DNA from: UMGS1590 sp963558655
GTDB lineage: Bacteria > Bacillota > Peptococcia > Peptococcales > Peptococcaceae
Length of the DNA: 64,000 nt
Reading direction: 5' to 3'
Assembly: GCA_963558655.1 (NCBI GenBank)
Contig: CAUWHJ010000016.1
Location: 7,025 to 71,024, forward strand
The number at the start of each line of letters is the position of its first letter. Positions within the stretch are counted from its first letter, which is position 1. A program made the position numbers and the translations under genes. The notes under the pieces were generated by a model that worked only from the letters and a program-made list of their open reading frames with translations, searched no databases and was not told where the DNA came from. Below are positions 16,076 through 25,027 of the stretch, one piece after another.

Positions 16076-19000
16076 TTACATATTTTTGAAATCTACCAAG
16101 GTGGTGTTGTGTTGATTGTAGTTACTGGTGATGCTGTCGATCAGGGCGCCGGCTGTGTCGATAGCAGTCATAGTTGGAATGCCGAGAGTGACAGCTTTGC
16201 GGCGGAAGATAACGGAGTCGCGCTGTGGATCACGACCTTTTTTGGAGGTTGAGATGATGTAGTCGACTTTACCGCTTTCAATGAGATCGGCAGCATTATA
16301 GCCTTCGCTTTCGTAGATTTTGTTGAGTTCAACAACGTCGATGTTAGGATCGGCAGCTTCAATGGTTTTCGCGGTGCCTTTGGTGGCAAACACTTCAAAG
16401 CCTTGGTAGTAGAACTTTTTGGCGATGTCGGCAATTTCGGCCTTATCCTGGTCACGCACGGAGATGAAAACACCACCTTCGCGTTTGATGGTGTAGCCGG
16501 CAGCCACAAGACCTTTATAGAGGGCTTCGAGGAAGGTTTCCCCAATGCCAAGCACTTCGCCGGTGGATTTCATTTCAGGCCCGAGCTGGGTATCAACATT
16601 GGCAAGCTTTTCAAAAGAGAACACAGGCACTTTAACAGCAACGTACTTGCTAGCAGGATAGATGCCGGTGCCATAGCCGAGATCGGAAAGTTGTTCGCCG
16701 AAGCTGACACGGGTAGCGAGGTCAATCATTGGCACACCGGTTACTTTGCTGATGTAAGGCACGGTACGAGAAGCGCGAGGGTTTACCTCGATGACATAGA
16801 GGTCATCGCCATGCACGATGTACTGAATGTTAGTCAGCCCCACAGCGCCGAGGCCACGGCAAAGGGCTTTGGTGTGGTTGATGATTTTTTCTTCCATGCG
16901 TTTGGTGATGTGTGGCGCAGGATAGATAGCGATGGAGTCGCCGGAATGAATACCGGTGCGTTCGATGTGTTCGAGAATACCAGGAATGAGCACGTCTTCA
17001 CCATCGGTAATGGCGTCGATTTCAATTTCGATGCCATTGAGGTATTTGTCGATGAGAATTGGATTTTCGGCTTCGCCTGCAGCAATGATGACCTTCATAT
17101 ATTCCTGAATGTCGTCATCTCCGAAAGCGATAATCATGTTCTGCCCGCCAAGCACGTAGCTAGGGCGCATGAGCACCGGATAGCCGATGTCATTAGCAAC
17201 GCGCAGCGCTTCTTCTTCAGTGAAGACAGTACGGCCGGCAGGACGCTTGATTTTGAGCTTGGAGAGGAGAGCGTCAAAACGTTCACGGTCTTCGGCAGCG
17301 TCAATACCATCGGCAGAGGTGCCAATGATTTTTATACCGTATGCAGCAAGATCGGCAGTGAGCTTGATGGCAGTTTGACCGCCATAGGCTACAACAACGC
17401 CGACAGGCTGTTCGAGGTCGATGATTGGCTTCACATCTTCCCAGGTGACAGGCTCAAAATAAAGACGGTCAGCGGTGTCAAAGTCGGTGGAGACGGTTTC
17501 TGGGTTGTTGTTGATGATGATAACTTCGTAGCCAAGTTCTTTCAATGCCCAAACAGAGTGTACACTGGAATAGTCAAACTCAATCCCCTGGCCAATACGA
17601 ATTGGGCCGGAACCAAATACGATGACACGTTTTTTCGTGGATTTTTCAATAGATTCCAGGGCTTCATTTTCGGCACCCTCTTCAGGTGTATTGAACACAG
17701 AGTAGAAGTAAGGCGTTTCTGCGGAAAATTCACCGGCGCAGGTATCTACCATTTTGTAGATTGGCGCAATGTGTGTTGGCATTGGCTGGCCGTTCAAACG
17801 TTCCATGATTTTGTCGGTGAAACCGAGTTTTTTACCATGCACATATTCTTCTTCAGTGAGTGGTGCATGGTTATCCACAAGGCGATGTTCAAAATCTGCA
17901 ATGCGGCAGAGCTTGTAGAGGAACCATTCATCAATCATAGTGAGGGCGTGCATATCGTCAACACTCATGCCACGATAAAGCCCTTCGTAAACGGCAAAGA
18001 GACGCAGATCGGTGGCATGGGCCATAAGTGGCTTCAGGTCGTCAAGGCTCATATCAGCAAAATCAGCATAGCGTAGGGTGTCTTGCTTGATTTCTGCGCC
18101 GCGCACCGCTTTCATAAGCCCCATTTCAAAGCTGTCGGCGATGGACATCACCTCGCCGGTGGCTTTCATCTGCGTGCCGAGCTCACGTTTGGCGTAGACA
18201 AATTTGTCAAATGGCCATTTTGGGAACTTAACAGCCACATAGTCAAGGGCTGGTTCAAAGGAAGCAAACGTTTTGCCGGTGACGACATTTGGAATTTCAT
18301 CGAGCGTATAGCCAAGTGCAATTTTGGTGGCAATCTTAGCGATTGGATAACCTGTTGCCTTAGAAGCCAGTGCCGAGGAGCGGGATACACGAGGGTTTAC
18401 TTCGATAACGGCATATTCAAAGCTTTCTGGATGCAGGGCAAACTGCACGTTGCAACCGCCTTCCACACCAAGGGAGTTGATGATCTTAAGCGCTGCGGAA
18501 CGTAACATTTGGTATTCTTTATCAGCCAATGTGACAGCAGGTGCAATGACGATGGAGTCACCAGTATGGACACCGACAGGGTCAAAGTTTTCCATCGAGC
18601 AGACGGTGATGGCGTTGCCTTTGGCGTCACGAATGACTTCAAATTCGATTTCTTTCCAACCGCTGATGCACTTTTCCACAAGAATCTGATGAATTGGTGA
18701 AGCTTGCAAACCATTGTGGGCAATCTGGTTCAGTTCGTCAACATTTTCGCAGATGCCGCCGCCTGAGCCACCAAGGGTGAAAGCAGGACGCACGATAACT
18801 GGATAGCCGATTTCATCAGCGTATTGCAGGGCGCTGACAACATCGGTCACTACTTTTGAAGCAATGGTTGGCTGGCCGATGGCGTCCATGGTATCTTTGA
18901 ACATTTGGCGGTCTTCGGCTTTATCAATGGTTTCTGGATTTGCTCCAAGCAATTTCACGTTGTGACGTGACAGGAACCCTTCTTTGGCGAGCTGCATGGA

Positions 19001-19294
19001 GAGCGTTAAGCCGGTCTGCCCGCCGAGCGTGGAAAGAATGGCATCAGGACGTTCTTTTTTGATGACACGCTTGACGGTTTCCAGTGTCAGCGGTTCGATG
19101 TAGATATGGTTGGCCATGGCTTCATCGGTCATGATTGTTGCTGGGTTGGAATTGATGAGAACAATATCAATATTGTTTTCTTTCAGTGCCCGACAGGCCT
19201 GAGTGCCGGCGTAGTCAAATTCGGCAGCCTGGCCGATAACGATTGGACCGGAGCCGATAACAAGTACTTTTTTGATCTCTGGATTGAGTGGCAT
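16076..19294 (-). CDS. carB: carbamoyl phosphate synthase, large subunit
   Basis: 1072 residues, full length. Two tandem ATP-grasp halves are visible: the first with KKVLVIGSGPIVIGQAAEFDYAGTQ and VRPAFTLGGSGGG, the second with IVFGSGPIRIGQGIEFDYSSVH-like text and MRPSYVLGGQNM. The C-terminal 130 residues are the MGS-like regulatory domain (VFISVRDQDKAEIADIAKKFYYQGF). Makes carbamoyl phosphate from ammonia delivered by CarA, bicarbonate and two ATP, for pyrimidine and arginine synthesis. It starts 3 bp after the carA stop. No other pyrimidine or arginine gene is adjacent. Confidence 0.98.
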   Translation of the reverse strand: MPLNPEIKKVLVIGSGPIVIGQAAEFDYAGTQACRALKENNIDIVLINSNPATIMTDEAMANHIYIEPLTLETVKRVIKKERPDAILSTLGGQTGLTLSMQLAKEGFLSRHNVKLLGANPETIDKAEDRQMFKDTMDAIGQPTIASKVVTDVVSALQYADEIGYPVIVRPAFTLGGSGGGICENVDELNQIAHNGLQASPIHQILVEKCISGWKEIEFEVIRDAKGNAITVCSMENFDPVGVHTGDSIVIAPAVTLADKEYQMLRSAALKIINSLGVEGGCNVQFALHPESFEYAVIEVNPRVSRSSALASKATGYPIAKIATKIALGYTLDEIPNVVTGKTFASFEPALDYVAVKFPKWPFDKFVYAKRELGTQMKATGEVMSIADSFEMGLMKAVRGAEIKQDTLRYADFADMSLDDLKPLMAHATDLRLFAVYEGLYRGMSVDDMHALTMIDEWFLYKLCRIADFEHRLVDNHAPLTEEEYVHGKKLGFTDKIMERLNGQPMPTHIAPIYKMVDTCAGEFSAETPYFYSVFNTPEEGAENEALESIEKSTKKRVIVFGSGPIRIGQGIEFDYSSVHSVWALKELGYEVIIINNNPETVSTDFDTADRLYFEPVTWEDVKPIIDLEQPVGVVVAYGGQTAIKLTADLAAYGIKIIGTSADGIDAAEDRERFDALLSKLKIKRPAGRTVFTEEEALRVANDIGYPVLMRPSYVLGGQNMIIAFGDDDIQEYMKVIIAAGEAENPILIDKYLNGIEIEIDAITDGEDVLIPGILEHIERTGIHSGDSIAIYPAPHITKRMEEKIINHTKALCRGLGAVGLTNIQYIVHGDDLYVIEVNPRASRTVPYISKVTGVPMIDLATRVSFGEQLSDLGYGTGIYPASKYVAVKVPVFSFEKLANVDTQLGPEMKSTGEVLGIGETFLEALYKGLVAAGYTIKREGGVFISVRDQDKAEIADIAKKFYYQGFEVFATKGTAKTIEAADPNIDVVELNKIYESEGYNAADLIESGKVDYIISTSKKGRDPQRDSVIFRRKAVTLGIPTMTAIDTAGALIDSITSNYNQHNTTLVDFKNM

Positions 19295-19297
19295 AGT

Positions 19298-20371
19298 TTA
19301 TTTTACCTCCATCATGTCAAAGAATCGGTCGAAGAGGAATGCAGTATCTTTTGGGCCGCCGCAGGCTTCCGGATGATATTGCACGCTGAAGGTTGGTTCG
19401 TTCAGATAGTCGATGCCCTCGCAGGTGCCATCATTGGAATTGATGAAACGCTTGCTGGCCACTTTTGGGTCGATGGTGTCGTTGTCAACCGCATAGCCGT
19501 GGTTTTGGCTGGTGATGAAGATGCGGTCGGTGACAAGGTCACGAACTGGTTGGTTGGCGCCACGATGACCGTATTTAAGTTTGAAGGTAGAAAAACCATG
19601 GGCAAGTGCCAAAAGCTGGTGCCCCAGGCAGATGCCGAAAGTTGGCAGTTTATCGGCGCTGAGTTTACGCAGCTCGGCAATGATGTCTTGGGCTTCTGCT
19701 GGGTCCCCAGGGCCGTTAGACAGCATGAGCGCATCTGGCTGTTGAGCAAGAATGTCCTCGCGTGTGCTTGATGCAGGCATACGAATGACAGTGGCGCCGC
19801 GCTTTACAAGTTCACGTTCAATATTGTCCTTGGCGCCAAAGTCCCAAAGAACAACGCGTGGGCCGTTTGTTTCAGATGGAATGGTTTTTGTGGCAGCGGT
19901 CGTTACCGAAGGTACTGCATTGGTAATAGCGAAAGTGCTTAATCCATCGGCCACAGCTTTTTCTGGCTCAGTGGTAAGCACGGCGTTCATTACCCCATGT
20001 TCACGAATACGCTTGGTTAAAGCGCGGGTGTCGATGCCATAGAGGCCAACAATCCCTTCTTTTTTCAGATAGGCGTCAAGCGTGGAACTGCCGCGGAAAT
20101 TGGAAGGATGCTCGCAAGGGTCTTTGACAATGTAGCCGCGCAATGCTGGCCCTACCGATTCAAAATCCTCAGGAATAATGCCATAGTTACCAATTAAAGG
20201 AAAGGTCTGGAGAACGATTTGCCCATAATAGCTAGGATCGGTGAGCGTTTCCAGATAGCCAGTCATGGCTGTGGTAAAGACCAGCTCTGCCACAACGGTT
20301 CCTTCGGCGCCGAAAGATTTTCCCTGGAGAACGGTGCCGTCCTCAAGGCACAAATATGCTTTTTTACTCAA
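19298..20371 (-). CDS. carA: carbamoyl phosphate synthase, small (glutaminase) subunit
   Basis: 357 residues. Residues 1-150 are the CPSase small-chain domain (EDGTVLQGKSFGAEGTVVAELVFTTAMTGY), followed by the class I glutamine amidotransferase with the nucleophile in FGICLGHQLLALAHG and the His-Glu pair in VQYHPEACGGP. It frees ammonia from glutamine for CarB. The start is TTG at 20371, with AAGGAG about 10 bp upstream. Own promoter at 20433. Confidence 0.97.
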   Translation of the reverse strand: MSKKAYLCLEDGTVLQGKSFGAEGTVVAELVFTTAMTGYLETLTDPSYYGQIVLQTFPLIGNYGIIPEDFESVGPALRGYIVKDPCEHPSNFRGSSTLDAYLKKEGIVGLYGIDTRALTKRIREHGVMNAVLTTEPEKAVADGLSTFAITNAVPSVTTAATKTIPSETNGPRVVLWDFGAKDNIERELVKRGATVIRMPASSTREDILAQQPDALMLSNGPGDPAEAQDIIAELRKLSADKLPTFGICLGHQLLALAHGFSTFKLKYGHRGANQPVRDLVTDRIFITSQNHGYAVDNDTIDPKVASKRFINSNDGTCEGIDYLNEPTFSVQYHPEACGGPKDTAFLFDRFFDMMEVK

Positions 20372-20432
20372 ATGATTCGCGCTCCTTTGCTAAATTTTAT
20401 TCATAATCGCTGAACTTTTTTTCATCCTTCCA

Positions 20433-20462
20433 ATTATATAGCAAAAGCGGTTCAAAGCAAAC
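20433..20462 (-). promoter_or_regulatory. promoter of carAB
   Basis: Minus strand TATAAT at 20438-20433; TTTGCT about 17 bp upstream serves as a weak -35. It overlaps the terminator of the preceding radical SAM gene. Confidence 0.5.
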
Positions 20463-20490
20463 AAAAAATTTCTCTGAACCGCTTTTTTTT
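20443..20490. terminator. terminator between radical SAM gene and carA
   Basis: 12-bp perfect stem AAAAGCGGTTCA/TGAACCGCTTTT with a 20-nt loop. T8 follows on the plus strand, T4 on the minus strand. Confidence 0.7.
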
Positions 20491-20500
20491 GCGTTGATGG

Positions 20501-21220
20501 TCAACCAACACCAAAATCCGTATTGTTTAATAAAATGTCAACACGCGCATTGTCTTTGAGACGTGGATAAAGATGTTGCATGAATAAAGTTACAATCTCA
20601 TCACTGCGCTTCACCGCTGAGCCGTTGTCAATCATGATGTTGATGCAGATGCGTGAAAAATACTGAAGACCGATAGCGACATCGTGCTCCATCTGTTCCA
20701 GCGTTTCACCTTCCACGCCGAAAAGCAGGCAACATTCGTCAAAAAAAGATGCCAGCATATCAGGCGTTGTTTCAGGCGGAATGCCCTTATCAAAGACACG
20801 CTCGCGAAATTCGCCATCGAACGTTTCAATGCCGCCTTTAACGACGAGCGTTATTCCATGCTCAGCAAGATGCGCGCGAAATGGTGCAATGGCAGCGCGG
20901 TCTTGCCAGTGACATTCAACATGAAGACGGCGAATCTGTTTTTCCTCGCAGACTTGCACAATGTTGGCGAGCGTTTTTTCACTAAGATCGCAGAAGCTAC
21001 CAGAGTTGATCATTTCAAGCACGCCTGTTTTTCCTTCTACATGGGCAAGCACACTGGCGTTGAGCACATCGTTGGCATTTTGGTCGTGAGAAAAATCCAG
21101 GTGATAATTGCAGAAACGGCAGCGCCGCCATTTACAGCCGCTGCCGCGCAGAAGCACGATTTCGCGCGGATTTTTGTCAGCAATGAAACTGTAACGCTCA
21201 GATGGGTGTGGATCTGTCAT
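20501..21220 (-). CDS. radical SAM protein with CX4CX2C motif
   Basis: 239 residues. The cluster motif is RGSGCKWRRCRFCNYH: the first two cysteines are separated by four residues, not the usual three. The following text (LDFSHDQNANDVLNASV; NSGSFCDLSEKT; LHVECHWQDR; VKGGIETFDGEFRERVFDKG) looks like a radical SAM TIM-barrel of the Elp3/MiaB-like class, but I do not recognise the family. ATG at 21220 has GGAGGT 7 bp upstream; the longer frame from 21256 has no site. Transcribed alone, upstream of carAB on the same strand. Confidence 0.75.
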   Translation of the reverse strand: MTDPHPSERYSFIADKNPREIVLLRGSGCKWRRCRFCNYHLDFSHDQNANDVLNASVLAHVEGKTGVLEMINSGSFCDLSEKTLANIVQVCEEKQIRRLHVECHWQDRAAIAPFRAHLAEHGITLVVKGGIETFDGEFRERVFDKGIPPETTPDMLASFFDECCLLFGVEGETLEQMEHDVAIGLQYFSRICINIMIDNGSAVKRSDEIVTLFMQHLYPRLKDNARVDILLNNTDFGVG

Positions 21221-21448
21221 GTAAAGACCTCCAAACTGTGGATATTCTTCTGTCACTATAACAAATAGTTTGCGTCATCTGCAAGAGATGACCTTTGGAT
21301 AGATTTGTTTTTTGTAAGTAATAACTGCAAGAAGGGAAAAGTTTCGTTATTTACCGATGACGATTCGTGATATTTGTGGTATATTAGTGGAAATAAATCT
21401 ATTAGACAAAGATTTAGGATTAGTTAAAAACTTAGGAGGAATATAGTT

Positions 21449-21799
21449 ATGAAAATTAGAAATCTTGTTGTTGGTGCAGCTGTGGCTGCTGCTGGTGTTG
21501 CTGCTTATCAGAATCGCGATCTGCTCAATGCAGCGCTGAAACTTGAAAAAGTACATGGTGATCTTTTTACCCGTATTGAAAACACCCCAGGGACCCATGC
21601 TGTTTATCTGAGCAAAAATGATAACCAATCTGAAGAACTGTTCAAAGATTGGGTACTTTACAACGGTTGGCATCCAGCTGAAAGCATTGGCGAAGGTTAC
21701 TTCTTCATCAATGACGAAGGTGAAACATTGACTGTTGAACGTGAAGCTGCTTGTGGTGGCCGCTATATTGTTTGGACGGCATCGGCAGCCATTGAATAA
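21449..21799 (+). CDS. hypothetical protein with N-terminal signal or anchor
   Basis: 116 residues. A short hydrophobic, Ala-rich start (LVVGAAVAAAGVAAY) suggests a membrane anchor; the rest (TRIENTPGTHAVYLSKNDNQSEELFKDWVLYNGWHPAESIGEGYFFINDEGETLTVEREAACGGRYIVW in sections) is a small soluble domain with no family I recognise. Good AGGAGG at its start. 16 bp ahead of rapZ, so likely the first gene of the rapZ-yvcK-whiA transcript. Confidence 0.65.
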   Translation: MKIRNLVVGAAVAAAGVAAYQNRDLLNAALKLEKVHGDLFTRIENTPGTHAVYLSKNDNQSEELFKDWVLYNGWHPAESIGEGYFFINDEGETLTVEREAACGGRYIVWTASAAIE

Positions 21800-21815
21800 G
21801 ACGGCGGAGTGAATC

Positions 21816-22685
21816 ATGAGCACTTTATTGCCTTGTGAAGAAAAAAGATTTGTTATTGTCACTGGTTTGTCTGGAGCGGGAAAAAGCTTGGCCAGCAATT
21901 ATCTGGAAGATATGGGCTATTTCTGCGTTGATAATCTGCCGGCGCCACTGATTACGCGTCTGGCTGAATTGGTGTTGCAGACAGAAAACAACATTCATAA
22001 GATTTGTTTGGTTATTGATATGCGTGGTGGCAAGTTTATCCAATCTCTTGATGAGCAGTTGGAAAAACTGCAGGAGATGGGGATTGATTACACCATTCTT
22101 TATCTTGAAGCAAGTAATGAAGTGCTGGTTAATCGGTTCAAAGAAACAAGACGTCAACATCCTTTGAGCGAGGATGGTTCTATTCTCGGAGGTATTGAGC
22201 GAGAAAGAGAGGCGTTGGCTCGTATTCGAGAGCTGGCTTCCATCACGCTGGATACCTCTGATTTATCAAAGTCGGCATTAAAAGGCGAACTGTTGAAGCT
22301 GTGGGAATCGGAAAAAGAGGATATGCAGGTCAACATTCAATCGTTTGGGTACAAAAATGGCATTCCTATTGATGCTGACATTGTTATGGACGTGCGTTTT
22401 TTGAAGAATCCTTTCTACGAGCCTGAGTTGCGCCCACTTACCGGGCGCGATCAGGTCGTGCGTGACTATGTGTTCGCGAGTGATGAAGCCAAGCATTTTC
22501 TTGCTAGTTTTTGCAATTTAATGAAAGAAATCTTACCACAATATGCTGCCAGTGGGCGTTTGGATCTCAATATTGCTATTGGCTGCACAGGTGGGCAACA
22601 TCGCAGTATTTCTGTGGCAGTGGAATTGGCCGATCACTTAAAGAAAGCCGGTTACACGGTGAATCTTAAACACCGCGACCATTGA
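21816..22685 (+). CDS. rapZ: RapZ (YvcJ) family RNase adapter / nucleotide-binding protein
   Basis: 289 residues. P-loop at VTGLSGAGKS (about residue 15), Walker-B-like CLVIDMRGG, and the conserved C-terminal GCTGGQHRSISVAVELA. In Gram-negative bacteria RapZ guides sRNA turnover in amino-sugar control; in Bacillota YvcJ binds nucleotides and its role is less clear. Followed by yvcK and whiA in the arrangement usual for Bacillota. Confidence 0.95.
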   Translation: MSTLLPCEEKRFVIVTGLSGAGKSLASNYLEDMGYFCVDNLPAPLITRLAELVLQTENNIHKICLVIDMRGGKFIQSLDEQLEKLQEMGIDYTILYLEASNEVLVNRFKETRRQHPLSEDGSILGGIEREREALARIRELASITLDTSDLSKSALKGELLKLWESEKEDMQVNIQSFGYKNGIPIDADIVMDVRFLKNPFYEPELRPLTGRDQVVRDYVFASDEAKHFLASFCNLMKEILPQYAASGRLDLNIAIGCTGGQHRSISVAVELADHLKKAGYTVNLKHRDH

Positions 22686-22700
22686 TGGGAGAACAGTTCA

Positions 22701-24056
22701 TTGAAATTGAGACCTAACACGCGACGTTGGTACACCCCTGGCTTGGGTTTGAAACGTTGGGCAGCATTGGTCGGCGTGGCCATCGCGCTCATCATTATCG
22801 GGCTATGGTCGATGGTCAATAACCAAACCGCGAAAATGCTGGTCATTCGATTTGTTAATTTTTTACAGAGAAGTATTCCGGACCTGTCCGTAGGGCAAGG
22901 TCTTATTTGTGTTGCTCTGGGAATTGTTGTTGCTTTTTTTGCGGTGCGGCATTTTAATGACCAATATCGCAAAATCACGAAAGGGCATTCGCAGGTAGAC
23001 GCATACTTGCAAGATGCCATGTTGGCGACAGGGCCAAAAATTGTCGTGATTGGCGGTGGCACAGGCTTATCAGTTATCTTAAAAGGGCTTAAACATTACA
23101 CATCGAACCTCACTGCTGTTGTTTCGGTTGGGGATGATGGCGGGAGCAGCGGGCGTTTACGCAAGGAGTTTGGTGTTATTCCGGTTGGCGACATTCGCTC
23201 CTGTATTGTCGCGCTGGCAGACGAAGAGGACATTATGGAACAGCTCTTCAACTACCGTTTTTCACGCGGGGAAGGGCTGAAAGGGCACAGCTTAGGGAAT
23301 TTGATGATGGTGGCGTTGAGCAACATCAACGGCAATTTCCAAGAGGCCATCGGCAGTGTGGACCAGATTCTCCATCTCGGCGGCCGTGTGATGCCTGTGA
23401 CAATGGAACCGCTGGAACTTGAGGCAGAGCTGGTTGACGGTACTGTTCTGACCGGCGAATGTAACATTGGCGAAACAGAGGTGCCGATTCGCCACCTTAC
23501 GGTGAATCCGCCTTATGCCGAAGTGTTGCCTGGCGTGTTGGAAGCCATTGATGAAGCCGATGCTGTCATTTTGGGACCGGGGAGTTTATATACTTCCGTG
23601 ATTCCAAATCTGTGTGTGCATCAGATTGTTGATGCCATTAAAGACAGTCAATGTAAGACATTTTACATTTGTAATGTAACCACACAACCGGGTGAAACAA
23701 CAGATTATACGGCAGCAGACCATTTGCAGGCCATTTATGATCATAGTTGTCCGGAAATGATTGATTATATGCTGGTTGACGATGGTAAGACAGAGACCAA
23801 CATTGAGTTGGCAGATATTCTCTTGCAAGCCAGTGTGCGTGTTAAAGTGGATTATGAGAAGTTGGATCAAATGGATACCAAGGTTATCGAAACCTCTTTG
23901 GTCAGCGATACCAACCCGTATCATCACGATTCACGCAAGTTGGCAGAAGCTGTTTTGCGTACACTTTATTCGGATAAGAGCTTTAAGCTGCGTAATGGCT
24001 TATTGAAGCACCATCAAAATGTGAAACGTTTTCGAGAAATGGAGGAGCGCCTATGA
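22701..24056 (+). CDS. yvcK: YvcK-type gluconeogenesis factor (CofD-like)
   Basis: 451 residues, TTG start. Two N-terminal membrane segments (LVGVAIALIIIGLWSMV and LICVALGIVVAFFAVRHF) are followed by the CofD-like domain: VVIGGGTGLSVILKGLK, VSVGDDGGSSGRLR, and VILGPGSLYTSVIPNL. YvcK binds UDP-sugars in B. subtilis and is needed for growth on gluconeogenic carbon and for cell-shape control. The N-terminal membrane extension is longer than in the B. subtilis protein. Stop overlaps whiA by 4 bp. Confidence 0.93.
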   Translation: MKLRPNTRRWYTPGLGLKRWAALVGVAIALIIIGLWSMVNNQTAKMLVIRFVNFLQRSIPDLSVGQGLICVALGIVVAFFAVRHFNDQYRKITKGHSQVDAYLQDAMLATGPKIVVIGGGTGLSVILKGLKHYTSNLTAVVSVGDDGGSSGRLRKEFGVIPVGDIRSCIVALADEEDIMEQLFNYRFSRGEGLKGHSLGNLMMVALSNINGNFQEAIGSVDQILHLGGRVMPVTMEPLELEAELVDGTVLTGECNIGETEVPIRHLTVNPPYAEVLPGVLEAIDEADAVILGPGSLYTSVIPNLCVHQIVDAIKDSQCKTFYICNVTTQPGETTDYTAADHLQAIYDHSCPEMIDYMLVDDGKTETNIELADILLQASVRVKVDYEKLDQMDTKVIETSLVSDTNPYHHDSRKLAEAVLRTLYSDKSFKLRNGLLKHHQNVKRFREMEERL

Positions 24057-25027
24057 GTTTTTCCAACGAGATAAAAAATGAACTGCTACGCATGGAATAC
24101 AGCGATGACAGCGAGCGTGTGTCGCTGTTGGCAGGGCTTACGCGCATGGACGGGACCATACTCATTGGCGCTGGCCGACAAATCAGTTTGCAGTTGGTCA
24201 GCGAAAATGCAGCTGTGGCACGCTTGGCGCTTTCCTGGCTGAAAGAATTGTTTCATGTGGAAGCCAATGTAACCATTCAGCGCCGCACTCGTCTAAAAAA
24301 GAACGTGCTCTATGTGGTGACAGTGCCCAGCCAAACACGAATGCCAGCCTTGTTGAACACCTTAGGCATGGTGGACAGAGATGGGCTGTTGTTTCGCCCG
24401 GGTATTGCCAGCGAACTGGTGGCAGGTGACAGCCTGCGGCGTGCTTATTTGCGCGGCGTTTTCCTGGGCAGTGGCTCAATGACAGACCCTCAGCGCAGCT
24501 ATCATTTGGAAATTGTTACACAGAGTGAAGAGTATGCAGACAATTTGATTACGCTGATTGAAAACTACAACATTTATCCGCGCATGAGCTACCGCAAAGA
24601 AAGTATTGTGGTGTATTTGAAGGAAAGTGAGCAGATTAGTGATTTTCTTGCCTTGATTGGTGCGTATGAAGCGGTGATGGCTTTAGAAAATACGCGTATT
24701 CAAAAGAATATGCGAAATCAGGTAAATCGCCTTGTCAACTGTGAAACAGCCAATCTGAATAAATCCATCAATGCAGCACAACGGCAGATTCAGAACATTA
24801 CGCTTATTGCAGAACGCATGGGCCTGGAACGATTGCCGGAGTCGCTCAGACAGGCGGCAGAAGCCAGACTCAATCATCCAGAGGAGAGCTTAAAAGAGTT
24901 GGGCGAACTCTTGGACCCACCGGTGGGAAAATCTGGCATGAACCATCGTATGCGTCGTTTAGAAGAACTGGCGGAACAATTATTGGCGGAAAATGCGAAC
25001 AAAGAACGTGATGAAAAAGGAGAATGA
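24053..25027 (+). CDS. whiA: WhiA, DNA-binding protein
   Basis: 324 residues: N-terminal LAGLIDADG-like fold (RAYLRGVFLGSGSMTDPQRSYHLEIV) and C-terminal helix-turn-helix (ESLKELGELLDPPVGKSGMNHRMRRLEELA). In Bacillota it is a nucleoid-linked factor affecting division and chromosome segregation. ATGA overlaps on both sides, with yvcK and with the next gene. Confidence 0.95.
   Translation: MSFSNEIKNELLRMEYSDDSERVSLLAGLTRMDGTILIGAGRQISLQLVSENAAVARLALSWLKELFHVEANVTIQRRTRLKKNVLYVVTVPSQTRMPALLNTLGMVDRDGLLFRPGIASELVAGDSLRRAYLRGVFLGSGSMTDPQRSYHLEIVTQSEEYADNLITLIENYNIYPRMSYRKESIVVYLKESEQISDFLALIGAYEAVMALENTRIQKNMRNQVNRLVNCETANLNKSINAAQRQIQNITLIAERMGLERLPESLRQAAEARLNHPEESLKELGELLDPPVGKSGMNHRMRRLEELAEQLLAENANKERDEKGE

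Noticed and set aside
16403..18076. 557-codon open frame on the plus strand
   Set aside because: Antisense to carB, which is certain; the translation has no family features and no ribosome site.
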